From Nostocoides_A vanveenii (lineage in GTDB: Bacteria; Actinomycetota; Actinomycetes; Actinomycetales; Dermatophilaceae), in assembly GCF_039531165.1 (NCBI RefSeq), contig NZ_BAAAPN010000106.1, positions 1 to 64,000 on the forward strand: a DNA stretch of 64,000 nt, read 5' to 3'. The position numbers and the translations under genes were made by a program. The notes under the pieces are model-generated. The model was not told the DNA's origin, made no database searches, and worked only from the letters and a program-made list of their open reading frames with translations. Position 1 is the first letter of the stretch; the number at the start of each line of letters is the position of its first letter. Positions 52,811 to 61,006 of the stretch are shown here, piece by piece.

Positions 52811-53680
52811 ATGACGGCGCAACTTCTCGACGGCCTGGCGATCCTGGCCTCGATCAAAACCGAGCTGGCGCAGCGAGTCGCGGCACTGGCCGAGCGTGGG
52901 ATGGTCCCCGGCCTGGGCACGATCCTGGTCGGCGATGACCCGGGCAGCCAGTGGTATGTCAATGCCAAGCACCGCGACTGTCACGAGATCGGCATCGCGA
53001 GCATCCGGCGTGACCTGCCCGCGGGCACGTCCTTGGCCGAGGTGCTCGCCGCCGTCGACGAGCTCAACGCCGACCCGGGGTGCACCGGTTTCCTCGTGCA
53101 ACAGCCGACCGGCCTGGACGAGAACGCCATCCTTTCCCGGGTCGACCCGGGCAAGGACGTCGACGGACTTCACCCGATGAATCTCGGCTGGCTGGTTCTC
53201 GGCCAGGACGCCCCACTGCCGTGCACACCGAAAGGCTGCATCGAGCTCCTGCGCCGGTATGACGTGCCCATCGCGGGTGCCCGCGTCGCCGTCGTGGGCC
53301 GCGGGATCACCGTCGGACGTCCGCTGGGCCTGATGCTCACGCGCCGCAGCGAGAACGCGACGGTCGTGACCTGTCATACGGGCACCAAGGATTTGGCGGC
53401 CGAGCTACGCCGAGCCGACATCATCGTGGCCGCCGCCGGCGTGCCGCACATGGTGACGCCGGACATGGTCGCGCCCGGGGCCGCGGTGCTCGATGTGGGC
53501 GTGAGCCGGATCGTCGCCGAGGACGGCACGAAGGTGGTTGCCGGGGACGTGCACCCGCAGGTGCGCGAGGTGGCCGGCTGGGTCAGCCCGAATCCCGGGG
53601 GCGTCGGGCCGATGACCCGCGCCATGTTGTTGACCAATGTCGTCGAGGCGGCCGAGCACGCTCTGGCGACTCGGCGCTGA
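52811..53680 (+). CDS. folD: Methylenetetrahydrofolate dehydrogenase/cyclohydrolase
   Basis: A 289-residue bifunctional enzyme that makes 10-formyl-THF for PurN and PurH. The catalytic Lys lies in SQWYVNAKHRDC, a second block reads LVQQPTGLDENAIL, the NADP-binding motif is VVGRGITVGRPLGLML, and the C-terminus has TPGGVGPMT-like NPGGVGPMTRAML. CAGGAT (52799-52804) lies 6 nt before the ATG, so the message may be leaderless. DUF3017 follows 24 bp on. Confidence 0.96.
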   Translation: MTAQLLDGLAILASIKTELAQRVAALAERGMVPGLGTILVGDDPGSQWYVNAKHRDCHEIGIASIRRDLPAGTSLAEVLAAVDELNADPGCTGFLVQQPTGLDENAILSRVDPGKDVDGLHPMNLGWLVLGQDAPLPCTPKGCIELLRRYDVPIAGARVAVVGRGITVGRPLGLMLTRRSENATVVTCHTGTKDLAAELRRADIIVAAAGVPHMVTPDMVAPGAAVLDVGVSRIVAEDGTKVVAGDVHPQVREVAGWVSPNPGGVGPMTRAMLLTNVVEAAEHALATRR

Positions 53681-53704
53681 CCGCGCGATTCGACTGACCA
53701 GGCG

Positions 53705-54037
53705 ATGAGCGACGATCAGCCCTGGGGGCCCGGGCGATCCCGCCCGGTCGCGCCCGAGCCGCGGCCACCGGCGGTCGCCCGGCTCGGGGCGTGGTGGGTC
53801 GTCGCGGCGATCCTGGCCTCCGGCATCGGCTGGGCCGTGACCGACCACATGTTGCGCGCGACGGTCTCGGTCGCGGCGGCGTGCGCCCTCGGTGGTGTCC
53901 TGCGCTTGGTGCTGCAGCCGACCCGGGCGGGGGGTCTGGTCGTGCGCGGGAAGGCGGTGGACGTCACGCTCCTGTGGGTGTTCGCGGCCGTCGTCCTGCT
54001 GGCCGGCTTCGCGCTCGACCTGCGCGCCCGGGTCTGA
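53705..54037 (+). CDS. DUF3017 membrane protein
   Basis: A 110-residue protein with a polar, Pro-rich N-terminus and three membrane helices (about 28-48, 53-72, 83-104). DUF3017 genes almost always sit directly behind folD in actinobacteria; function unknown. It probably shares the folD transcript. Confidence 0.85.
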   Translation: MSDDQPWGPGRSRPVAPEPRPPAVARLGAWWVVAAILASGIGWAVTDHMLRATVSVAAACALGGVLRLVLQPTRAGGLVVRGKAVDVTLLWVFAAVVLLAGFALDLRARV

Positions 54038-54087
54038 CGCCTGAGCGCGTCGGTGCGACGCGGTGCGGCCGGCCCGGTGCCGACCGC

Positions 54088-55545
54088 TCACCCGCCCAGA
54101 GCGCCCTCGATCCAGGTGAGCAACTGAACGCGTTGCTCGGACGTCGCGGCACGGACCGGGAAGCGCGACGTCGGACGGACACGACGGTCGTGCCACAGGC
54201 GGGCCCGAGGGCCGTCCTCGGGCCGCGCCAGGAGCCAGACGATGGTGTCCGCGCCGTCGTCGGGGGAGCGCAGTAGCGGGCCGGTCAGGCGTGCGAAGCC
54301 CGGCAGGGAGTCACTCACACCGGGCGTGTCCGACCAGCCGGGATGCATGGCGCTGACACTGATGCCGAAGTCGCCCCAACGCTCCTGGAGGTCAGGGAGC
54401 AACTCGACCTGCGCACGCTTGCTGCGGGCATACGCACGGGTCGGTCGGTAGTCCTCGGCCCGGTACTCCGGATCGTCCGCCCGCAACTGCTGCAGGTACA
54501 TCCCGCCGGAGGTGACGAACACCACGCGGGCGTCGTGCAAGACCGGAGCAAGGGCATCGGTCATCGCGATCGGCCCGAGCACGTGCAGCGCCATGGTCAG
54601 TTCGTGGCCCTGAGGCGATTGCTCGTATGCCGCGGGCATGGCGCCTGCATTGTGCACCAATCCCGCGAGTTGCGCACCGCCGGAACGGAATTCACGTGTG
54701 AAGGCAGCGACAGAGGTCAGGTCGCCGATATCGCAGTGCCAGACGCTCGAGGGGCCGGGGAGCGCGCCGGCGACGGCCTGGCCTTTGGCGACATCGCGCA
54801 CGATCAGGTGGACGTGGGCGCCGAGGGCGGACACGCCGTGTGCGGTTGCGGCGCCGAGCCCGGAGGACGCGCCGGTGATCGCGATGTGCCGGCCCTCGAG
54901 AGCGCCCGGGGTGGGGTCGTCGGGGTAGCCGGGGAGGCGTTCGCGCAGCGCGGAGCCGATGCGGGTGAAACCGGGCGCGACGAGGAGATCGAGCGCGTGA
55001 TCGGACGCATCGCCGAAGATGCGCGCGGCAAATCCGTCGTTCGCACGGGAAGTCTTCCCTGGCGACCGGGTGGGTTCCGCCATCGGGCGGGAGAGCTGAG
55101 AGGAGTGGGACGCTCGGGCATCGAGGGCGGCGGCCAGGGTGGCGGCGGTGTCATCGGCGAGCCGGTCGAGCAGGAGCCGCACGATCGGGGCGGCCAGGCG
55201 GGCGGCGAGGCCGAACTCGAACTCGGCGTGGTAGTCCACCTGAGTGCCGCCCGCTCCGTCGGGCCGGATGGTGATCGTGTCGTGGGCGGTGGTCGGTCCG
55301 GCCCGGCCGGTCAACCGGATGCGCTCGGGGCTCGCCTCGTCCAGAACGTAGTCGAGTTCGACCTCGCGACCGGCGAAGCGCGAGACATTGCGATAGTGGC
55401 TGCCCGGGCCGCCATCGCCCGAGACGAGATCGCACGAGACCGTCCCGGAGTCCCACTCGGCCGCATTGCGGAAGTCGGCGAGATACTCCGCGACGATGTC
55501 GGGGGCAGTGGACGTATGGACAGTGCGTTCGACAACCTCGGTCAT
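54088..55545 (-). CDS. SRPBCC domain fused to a short-chain dehydrogenase
   Basis: A 485-residue fusion. The first 150 residues form a polyketide-cyclase-like SRPBCC lipid-binding domain (MTEVVERTVHTSTAPDIVAE). After a 60-residue linker comes an SDR domain (about 215-485) with the cofactor motif TGASSGLGAATA, VTSGGMY for the Ser and YARSKRAQ for the YxxxK pair. One chain could bind a hydrophobic ligand and reduce it. AAGGAGAAGG lies 5 nt before ATG 55545. Three 22-bp tandem repeats sit upstream. It is next to the light-regulated operon but has its own 153-bp gap. Confidence 0.85.
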   Translation of the reverse strand: MTEVVERTVHTSTAPDIVAEYLADFRNAAEWDSGTVSCDLVSGDGGPGSHYRNVSRFAGREVELDYVLDEASPERIRLTGRAGPTTAHDTITIRPDGAGGTQVDYHAEFEFGLAARLAAPIVRLLLDRLADDTAATLAAALDARASHSSQLSRPMAEPTRSPGKTSRANDGFAARIFGDASDHALDLLVAPGFTRIGSALRERLPGYPDDPTPGALEGRHIAITGASSGLGAATAHGVSALGAHVHLIVRDVAKGQAVAGALPGPSSVWHCDIGDLTSVAAFTREFRSGGAQLAGLVHNAGAMPAAYEQSPQGHELTMALHVLGPIAMTDALAPVLHDARVVFVTSGGMYLQQLRADDPEYRAEDYRPTRAYARSKRAQVELLPDLQERWGDFGISVSAMHPGWSDTPGVSDSLPGFARLTGPLLRSPDDGADTIVWLLARPEDGPRARLWHDRRVRPTSRFPVRAATSEQRVQLLTWIEGALGG

Positions 55546-55573
55546 TTGATCCTTCTCCTTCGGGTCTTCTGCG

Positions 55574-55639
55574 TCGAGAGGCCGGTTCGGCCCCATCGAG
55601 AGGCCGGTTCCGCCCCGTCGAGAGGACGATTGAGCCCCG
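55574..55639. repeat. Three tandem 22-bp repeats upstream of the SRPBCC-SDR gene
   Basis: Units at 55574-55595, 55596-55617 and 55618-55639 each begin TCGAGAGG. The first two read TCGAGAGGCCGGTTCSGCCC at 20 positions with one difference, and the third has drifted (TCGAGAGGACGATTGAGCCC). The period equals two helical turns. They start 29 bp before the SRPBCC-SDR start codon, so they could be operator sites or part of the 5' leader. No spacers are present, so this is not a CRISPR array. Confidence 0.8.
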
Positions 55640-55698
55640 TCTGGGTCCCACGCTCTGCGGTGGCCGGGCCCGTTAAGGTTCGACCAGGTCCGTCCCCG

Positions 55699-56109
55699 TT
55701 ACGCGGGCGTGGTCGTTGCACGGGTGATCCGGAGGGCCACGCGGGGTCGCGGAGCGTGCCGGTGACGCACCCAGCTGCTCAGCCACTCGACGCGCAGCGC
55801 GACCCGCCACTGCCACCCGTACTTGCCAGCCAGTGCCTGCTCGATGAGGTGCCGGTCCACCTCCTCGGTGGCACCGGCCAGGACCGGCGCGCCCGGCTTG
55901 GGCTCGCCGCTGCGGGTGCAGGCTTGCAGCGTGACCCGCGGCGTATGCCGCAGCCGCTTGAGCTTTCCGGCGCCGGCCGGCGTCGAGACGATCACCGCCT
56001 CACCGTCGAGAGCGAACCACATCGCCGTGGGCACACCGGCCCCGTTGCGGCGGAAGGTGGTCAGGCTGACGAACTCCTCATCGCGCAGGCTTTCGAACGG
56101 TCCGGTCAT
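55699..56109 (-). CDS. PPOX-class flavin/F420-binding protein
   Basis: A 136-residue split-barrel protein of the pyridoxamine-phosphate-oxidase-like superfamily; the opening MTGPFESLRDEEFVSLTTFR and the GAGKLKRLRHTPRVTLQACT block match the group often annotated as F420-dependent. Cofactor choice (F420, FMN or haem) cannot be settled from sequence. It is the last gene of the photolyase operon, with a 4-bp overlap. Confidence 0.85.
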   Translation of the reverse strand: MTGPFESLRDEEFVSLTTFRRNGAGVPTAMWFALDGEAVIVSTPAGAGKLKRLRHTPRVTLQACTRSGEPKPGAPVLAGATEEVDRHLIEQALAGKYGWQWRVALRVEWLSSWVRHRHAPRPRVALRITRATTTPA

Positions 56110-57527
56110 CGGGTGCTCCCAGCGTTGCGGCGCCACACCGAGGCGGTGAGCGCGGTGGCGAAAGTGGTCCAGGCGGCATACGTCCCCAGGAGGGCGCCGC
56201 GGCGCGTTCCGGTGCCCGACGCGCGCCGCGCCAGGTCGGCGCTGGAGGCGGCGAGTGCGGCGGCGCCGGCTGTCGCGACCGGCAGATTGCGCACCCGGAA
56301 GAAGAGCACGCTCCACAGCGCGTTGAGCGTCAGATTGACCCCCAGCGCCCGCCCGTATGCCGTGGCCTCCACTGCGCGTCCCTCCCGGTCCAGCTGGGTC
56401 AGATGCTGCGCGGAGACCGCCGCGATGGTCGCGTAGAGCGGGGTCCAGACGAGCCCGAAGGTCTGGGGTGGCGGCTGCCACGGCGGCTTGTCCAGAGCGC
56501 GATACCACCGCGAGTTTGGTTGCGTCGCAAGCGAACCCACCACCACACACGCGGCGACTGCGCCCGCACTCATGGCGAGCCGGCGCCGCCCGGTGTCGGG
56601 CGGTGTCGCTCCCAGAGCGCTGCGGATCGCCTCGCGCACCCCGATTCGCGCGGGCGCGTCGAGGTGGGCGTCGAAGTCCTCCTCGCGCCGCACGACAGGA
56701 TGCACCAGGCTGCCCACGAGCGGCTTCGCCAGGCCCGCTGGCACCGGGGTGACCGCGCCGACCCAGTGACTGGCCAGCCAGGGCGTCAAGACCGGGACGC
56801 TGACGATGCGGCGCGGGCGCAAGCCGGCCACGGCGGCATACGTCTCGATGAGGTCGCGATAGCTGAGCACGTCCGGGCCGCCGATGTCGAAGGCTCGGTT
56901 GACTTCGGACGGTAGCTCGGCCGCGGCGACCAGGCACGCGACGGCGTCATCGACGGCGATCGGCTGCACGGGGGTGTCGATCCACGAGGGTGTCACCATC
57001 ACCGGCAGTCGCTCGGTCAGGTGGCGCAGCATCGCAAAGGAGGCCGAGCCGGCCCCCAGGACCACGGCGGCCTGCAGACATGCGGCGGGCACCGGCCCGT
57101 CGAGCAGGATCTGGCCGGTCTCGGCGCGGGAGGCGAGATGCGGCGAGAGTTCGCCGTCCTTGGGATGGATGCCACCCAGATAGACGATTCGGCGCACCCC
57201 CGCCTCACCGGCCAGCCGGGCGAACGAGCGAGCCAGCTCGCGGTCGCGGGCCGCGAAATCACCGCCGTCCATCGAGTGGATGAGGTAGTAGGCGACCTGC
57301 ACCCCATGGAGGGCGCGCCGGAGAGCGTCGTCGTCCGAGGCGTCACCGACGACGACGTCGACCCGCTGCGCCCAATCCCGGTCGGCGATGCCGTCGGGGG
57401 AGCGGGTGAGCACGCGGACCGGTCGACGCTCGAGCAGGACGGGCACGAGGGCGCCGCCGATATAGCCCGATGCGCCGGTGACGAGGGCCAGGCCGTCCGG
57501 ATCGGATTGCGGCAGCGGTGTGTTCAT
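56106..57527 (-). CDS. NAD(P)-binding SDR fused to TspO/MBR domain
   Basis: A 473-residue fusion. An extended-SDR domain occupies about residues 10-300 (LVTGASGYIGGALVP, then YLIHSMDGGDF). After a helix, a TspO domain (about 320-473) has KPPWQPPPQTFGLVW and Trp-rich helices. TspO proteins bind porphyrins and respond to light and oxygen in Rhodobacter. SDR-TspO fusions are known in actinobacteria but uncharacterised as far as I know. Position in the photolyase operon supports a role in light or tetrapyrrole stress. An octamer copy (56355) encodes the linker-like VEATAYGRAL. Confidence 0.87.
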   Translation of the reverse strand: MNTPLPQSDPDGLALVTGASGYIGGALVPVLLERRPVRVLTRSPDGIADRDWAQRVDVVVGDASDDDALRRALHGVQVAYYLIHSMDGGDFAARDRELARSFARLAGEAGVRRIVYLGGIHPKDGELSPHLASRAETGQILLDGPVPAACLQAAVVLGAGSASFAMLRHLTERLPVMVTPSWIDTPVQPIAVDDAVACLVAAAELPSEVNRAFDIGGPDVLSYRDLIETYAAVAGLRPRRIVSVPVLTPWLASHWVGAVTPVPAGLAKPLVGSLVHPVVRREEDFDAHLDAPARIGVREAIRSALGATPPDTGRRRLAMSAGAVAACVVVGSLATQPNSRWYRALDKPPWQPPPQTFGLVWTPLYATIAAVSAQHLTQLDREGRAVEATAYGRALGVNLTLNALWSVLFFRVRNLPVATAGAAALAASSADLARRASGTGTRRGALLGTYAAWTTFATALTASVWRRNAGSTR

Positions 57528-58258
57528 CGCAAGACCTCCAGGACTGCGGGTAACAGGACGAGCATCGAGCTCGACCACAGGACATGGGTGAGAATCGGTC
57601 CCAGTACCCCGCCGGTGACGCGGCGTTGCAGGCCGGTGAGCAGGCCGAGAAGGGCTGCGGCGAGGACGAGCATGGGATTGCCGGTGCCCGCAGTCGTTGC
57701 CGCATACACCAGCGTCGTCACGGCGACGGCGTGCCGTCGCCCGGCGGCCGCGAAGAGCGCGCCCCGGAAGTAGAGCTCCTCGGCGATGCCGTTGAGGACC
57801 ACGACGGCCAGGATGACGGGCAGCGAGGCATAGCGCGCGTGATCCAGGACGGCGTCCACGGCGGCGAGCAGCGGCGGGATGCGCGCGACGATGACGGCTC
57901 CGGCGAGGAAAACCCCCACGAGCAGGCCGCCGAGGGCCAGCGACTGCACCCACGGCCGGGCATCGCTTCGTCCGGAGCGCGTGTGCGCCCGCCCCAGATG
58001 CAGGGGGCCGGACAGCAACGCGCCGATGCTCCAGACGGCCGCGAGCGCGAAGGTCGCCGGATAGAACGCCGAGTCGCCCGGCGGGATGCGCAGGGCGAGC
58101 GCGAGGATGACGGCGCCGAGCACAAGGGTCACCAGCGCGACCACCCGGCGCCGCCGGAACGCGGCGTCACTTTGACCGTGGTCGCGCGGCACCGGTGCCA
58201 CCAGCGCGGCCGTCAGAAAGGCCCGCAGCTCGGACGCGATGCCAAGGCCCCGGGTCAC
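57524..58258 (-). CDS. CPBP-family intramembrane metalloprotease
   Basis: A 244-residue membrane protein with about seven helices. The CPBP motifs are GIAEELYFRGALF (EExxxR) and THVLWSSS (His). Relatives cleave or anchor membrane substrates, and some help carotenoid or bacteriocin-linked functions. GTG 58258 overlaps the photolyase stop by GTGA and its end overlaps the SDR-TspO start by 4 bp. Confidence 0.82.
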   Translation of the reverse strand: MTRGLGIASELRAFLTAALVAPVPRDHGQSDAAFRRRRVVALVTLVLGAVILALALRIPPGDSAFYPATFALAAVWSIGALLSGPLHLGRAHTRSGRSDARPWVQSLALGGLLVGVFLAGAVIVARIPPLLAAVDAVLDHARYASLPVILAVVVLNGIAEELYFRGALFAAAGRRHAVAVTTLVYAATTAGTGNPMLVLAAALLGLLTGLQRRVTGGVLGPILTHVLWSSSMLVLLPAVLEVLR

Positions 58259-59640
58259 GATGCCGTCTCCCCGGCCGGACGCCGTGCGGCCGCATACCGC
58301 GCCAACGCGTCCGCCCGCTCTGCGGCGTGGTCGACGATCGGCGGCGGATAGCCCCCGGCATAGCCATTGGCCGCTGTGCCCGGCTCGTGCGCGCTGGCCC
58401 CCGGGAGATGCGCCAGCTCCGGGACATAGCGACGCACATACGCGCCTTCGGGGTCGAATTTCAGGCCCTGGGCGACCGGGTTGAAGATGCGGAAATAGGG
58501 GGCGGCGTCGGTGCCCGTCCCGGCAACCCACTGCCAACCGTGAGAGTTCGACGCGACATCACCGTCGGTCAGATGATCCAGGAAATGGCGCGCCCCGTGC
58601 GGCCACCAGATGTGCAGATCCTTGACCAGGAAACTCGCCGCCACCATGCGGACGCGATTGTGCATCCACCCCTCGGTGAGCAACTGGCGCATCCCTGCGT
58701 CGACGAATGGGAAGCCCGTGCGTCCTTGCTGCCAGGCCGAGAAGCGCTCGGCGGCAAGGGAATCGTTCGTTGGATCGGCATAAGGCATGGCGGCGAGAGC
58801 CGGGCGGAGGTCGTGCCACGCCGATCGCGGATTGTGCCACAGCACGTCGGCATAGAACTCGCGCCAGGCCAGCTCGGTGATGAAGCGTTCGCCGCCCGGG
58901 GATCCGGTCAGTCCGTTCTCCGCGAGGTCGTGCAACAGGGTGCGCGGATGGATCGTGCCCAGCTTCAGCGCCGTCGACAGGCGTGACGTGCCGCCCTGAT
59001 CGGGCCGGTCGCGCAGCCGGGCATACGACGCCAAGTCGTCGCCCAGGAAGTGCGCCCACGCCTGCCGCGCCGCGTCCTCGGTCACCGGCGTGCTGCCCGG
59101 CAGTGGGCCCGGCGCGGGCAGGGGATCGTTGCCGAGGCCGTCGACGACATCCAAGCGGGCGGGCGCCGGCGCCGGACCGGGCGCCCCATGCTCGCGCCAG
59201 GCCCTGGCGAATGGTGTGAACACCGCGAACGGTGTCCCACCGCGCGTGCGCACGAGCCCGGGGCCAACGGCATACGGCGATCCCGTTGCCCGCCAGGCGA
59301 TTCCGCGATCCGACAGCAGCGATGCCACGCGGCGATCGCGACGCGCGCCGTAGGGCGTTGTCTCGACCGAGACATGCACGGCCGCGGCACGCACCTCGGC
59401 GCAGATTTCGGGCACGACGACGGCGGGGTCGCCAGAGCGCACGACCAACCGCCCGCCGAGGGCGGCGTCCAGGGCGGCGACGGCAGTCAGGAAGGCCGCG
59501 TCACGCGGCCGCGCGCGGGCGCCGAGCAGGCCCGGGTCAAGGATCACCAATGGCACCACCGGACCCGTCTGGCTCGCCGTGAGGAGGGCGGGGTTGTCCT
59601 CGATGCGCAGATCGCGCCGGAACCACATGACCGCTGTCAT
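58255..59640 (-). CDS. phr: Deoxyribodipyrimidine photolyase
   Basis: A 461-residue class I photolyase/cryptochrome. The antenna-binding domain begins MTAVMWFRRDLRIEDNPAL. The FAD domain has ITELAWREFYADVLW, GFPFVDAGMRQLLTEGWMHN, RMVAASFLVKDLHIWW and SNSHGWQWVAGTGTDAAPYF. It repairs UV-induced pyrimidine dimers with blue light. AAGGAGGGG lies 3 nt before ATG 59640. It heads a four-gene leftward operon whose -35 is covered by direct repeats typical of a CarH operator. Confidence 0.95.
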   Translation of the reverse strand: MTAVMWFRRDLRIEDNPALLTASQTGPVVPLVILDPGLLGARARPRDAAFLTAVAALDAALGGRLVVRSGDPAVVVPEICAEVRAAAVHVSVETTPYGARRDRRVASLLSDRGIAWRATGSPYAVGPGLVRTRGGTPFAVFTPFARAWREHGAPGPAPAPARLDVVDGLGNDPLPAPGPLPGSTPVTEDAARQAWAHFLGDDLASYARLRDRPDQGGTSRLSTALKLGTIHPRTLLHDLAENGLTGSPGGERFITELAWREFYADVLWHNPRSAWHDLRPALAAMPYADPTNDSLAAERFSAWQQGRTGFPFVDAGMRQLLTEGWMHNRVRMVAASFLVKDLHIWWPHGARHFLDHLTDGDVASNSHGWQWVAGTGTDAAPYFRIFNPVAQGLKFDPEGAYVRRYVPELAHLPGASAHEPGTAANGYAGGYPPPIVDHAAERADALARYAAARRPAGETAS

Positions 59641-59680
59641 CGCCCCTCCTTGCCTCTCGTCGCGCCGCTCGTCTGATGTG

Positions 59681-59723
59681 GTCAACCTTATACAAACATT
59701 GGACAATCATGTGTCAGGATGGG
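59681..59723. promoter_or_regulatory. 11-bp direct-repeat operator with photolyase promoter (CarH-type)
   Basis: Units TACAAACATTG (59691-59701), GACAATCATGT (59702-59712) and GTCAGGATGGG (59713-59723) repeat with 11-bp period; a weaker unit GTCAACCTTAT starts at 59681. On the minus strand CTGACA (59717-59712) and TGTATA (59694-59689) are 17 bp apart and make a good phr promoter, so the repeats cover its -35 and spacer. CarH tetramers bind 11-bp direct repeats over the -35 in the dark. No equally clear promoter is seen for the rightward operon. Confidence 0.65.
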
Positions 59724-59740
59724 TAGGGAAAGGAGTTCAC

Positions 59741-61006
59741 ATGCCGCCTTCTTCTCGACCCACCGCGGTCGTCGTCGGTGCCGGAATCGCCGGTTTGACC
59801 GCCGCCTATGCGCTCTCGCATACCCACCATGTGGTCCTGCTCGAAGCGGACACGCGGCTCGGCGGCCACGCCCATACGCACCGGATCGCCACGGCCGCAG
59901 GCGAACTCGCGATCGACAGTGGCTTCATCGTGCACAACCAGCGCACCTACCCCACCTTCGTGCGTCTGCTGCGTGAGCTCGGGGTCGCGACCATCGCGAC
60001 CGAGATGAGCATGTCGGTCACCTGCCGCGAGTGCGGCCTGACGTATGCCGGCGGCCGCGGCCCCGGCGGCATCCTCGCCGCCCCTCGCCGACTCGCCGAT
60101 CCGCGCTTCGTGCGCCTGCTGGCCGAGGTGCCGCGCTTTCATCGCCTGGCCCGTCGCATCCTGCGCGGTGAGGCCGGCGACCCGACGTGGGGCGAGGTCC
60201 TGGCCACGGGCGGGTTCACGCCCTATTTCGCCGATCACTTCGCGATCCCACTGGTGGCGTGCGTCTGGAGCGCCGACGGCGCGGATGCGGCCAACTATCC
60301 CGCCCGGCACCTGTTCCGCTTCCTCGACAACCACGGGATGCTCTCGGTCACCGGATCGCCGCGCTGGCACACCATCGCCGGGGGGTCCGCGCGGTATGTC
60401 GAGGCGCTCGCGCAGCGGCTGCCCGATGTGCGCACCGGCGCGCCGGTCGCCGCCATCGAGCGCCACGACGATGCCGTGGAGGTCCGGCTGGCACGTAGCG
60501 AGGTGCTGCGCGCCGACCGGGTCGTCCTGGCCACCCACGCCGACGACGCGGCGGCGCTGCTGGCCGACGCCACCACCGCCGAGAAGGCTGCGCTCACGGC
60601 AATTCCCTACTCGCGCAACGAGATCGTCCTCCATAACGATGCTCGCCTGCTGCCCACCGTGGAGCGGGCGCGGGCGAGTTGGAACTACTCCCGGTCCGCC
60701 TGCACCGGTAGCGAGCCGGCCGTGCGCGTCGACTACTGGATGAATCGCCTGCACCGGCTCGATGCCGACCGGGACTATGTCGTCAGCCTCAACGGCGGCG
60801 GCGGTATCGACCCGGCATCGGTCCTGGCTCGCGCGAGCTATCGCCACCCCGTTTTCACCCGGGAGTCGGTTGCCGCGGCCGCGACCTTGAGCACGGCCGG
60901 CGGTCCGCGCCTCGCGTTCGCCGGCGCGCACCTGGGTTGGGGCTTCCACGAGGATGGTGCCCGCTCGGGCCGCGTCGCGGCCGAACGCCTCGGCGGCCGG
61001 TGGTGA
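59741..61006 (+). CDS. FAD-dependent amine oxidase-like protein
   Basis: A 421-residue flavoprotein with the FAD motif VVVGAGIAGLTAAYAL, the GG doublet region DTRLGGHAHTHRI, and the C-terminal FAGAHLGWGFHEDGARSG. Proteins of this type next to DUF1365 and CFA-type methyltransferase genes are linked to membrane-lipid modification. The substrate is probably an acyl chain, but this is inference. AAGGAG lies 6 nt before ATG 59741. The stop overlaps the DUF1365 start. Confidence 0.88.
   Translation: MPPSSRPTAVVVGAGIAGLTAAYALSHTHHVVLLEADTRLGGHAHTHRIATAAGELAIDSGFIVHNQRTYPTFVRLLRELGVATIATEMSMSVTCRECGLTYAGGRGPGGILAAPRRLADPRFVRLLAEVPRFHRLARRILRGEAGDPTWGEVLATGGFTPYFADHFAIPLVACVWSADGADAANYPARHLFRFLDNHGMLSVTGSPRWHTIAGGSARYVEALAQRLPDVRTGAPVAAIERHDDAVEVRLARSEVLRADRVVLATHADDAAALLADATTAEKAALTAIPYSRNEIVLHNDARLLPTVERARASWNYSRSACTGSEPAVRVDYWMNRLHRLDADRDYVVSLNGGGGIDPASVLARASYRHPVFTRESVAAAATLSTAGGPRLAFAGAHLGWGFHEDGARSGRVAAERLGGRW

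Noticed and set aside
55574..55639. CRISPR array
   Set aside because: The 22-bp units are directly adjacent with no spacers, and no cas genes are present.
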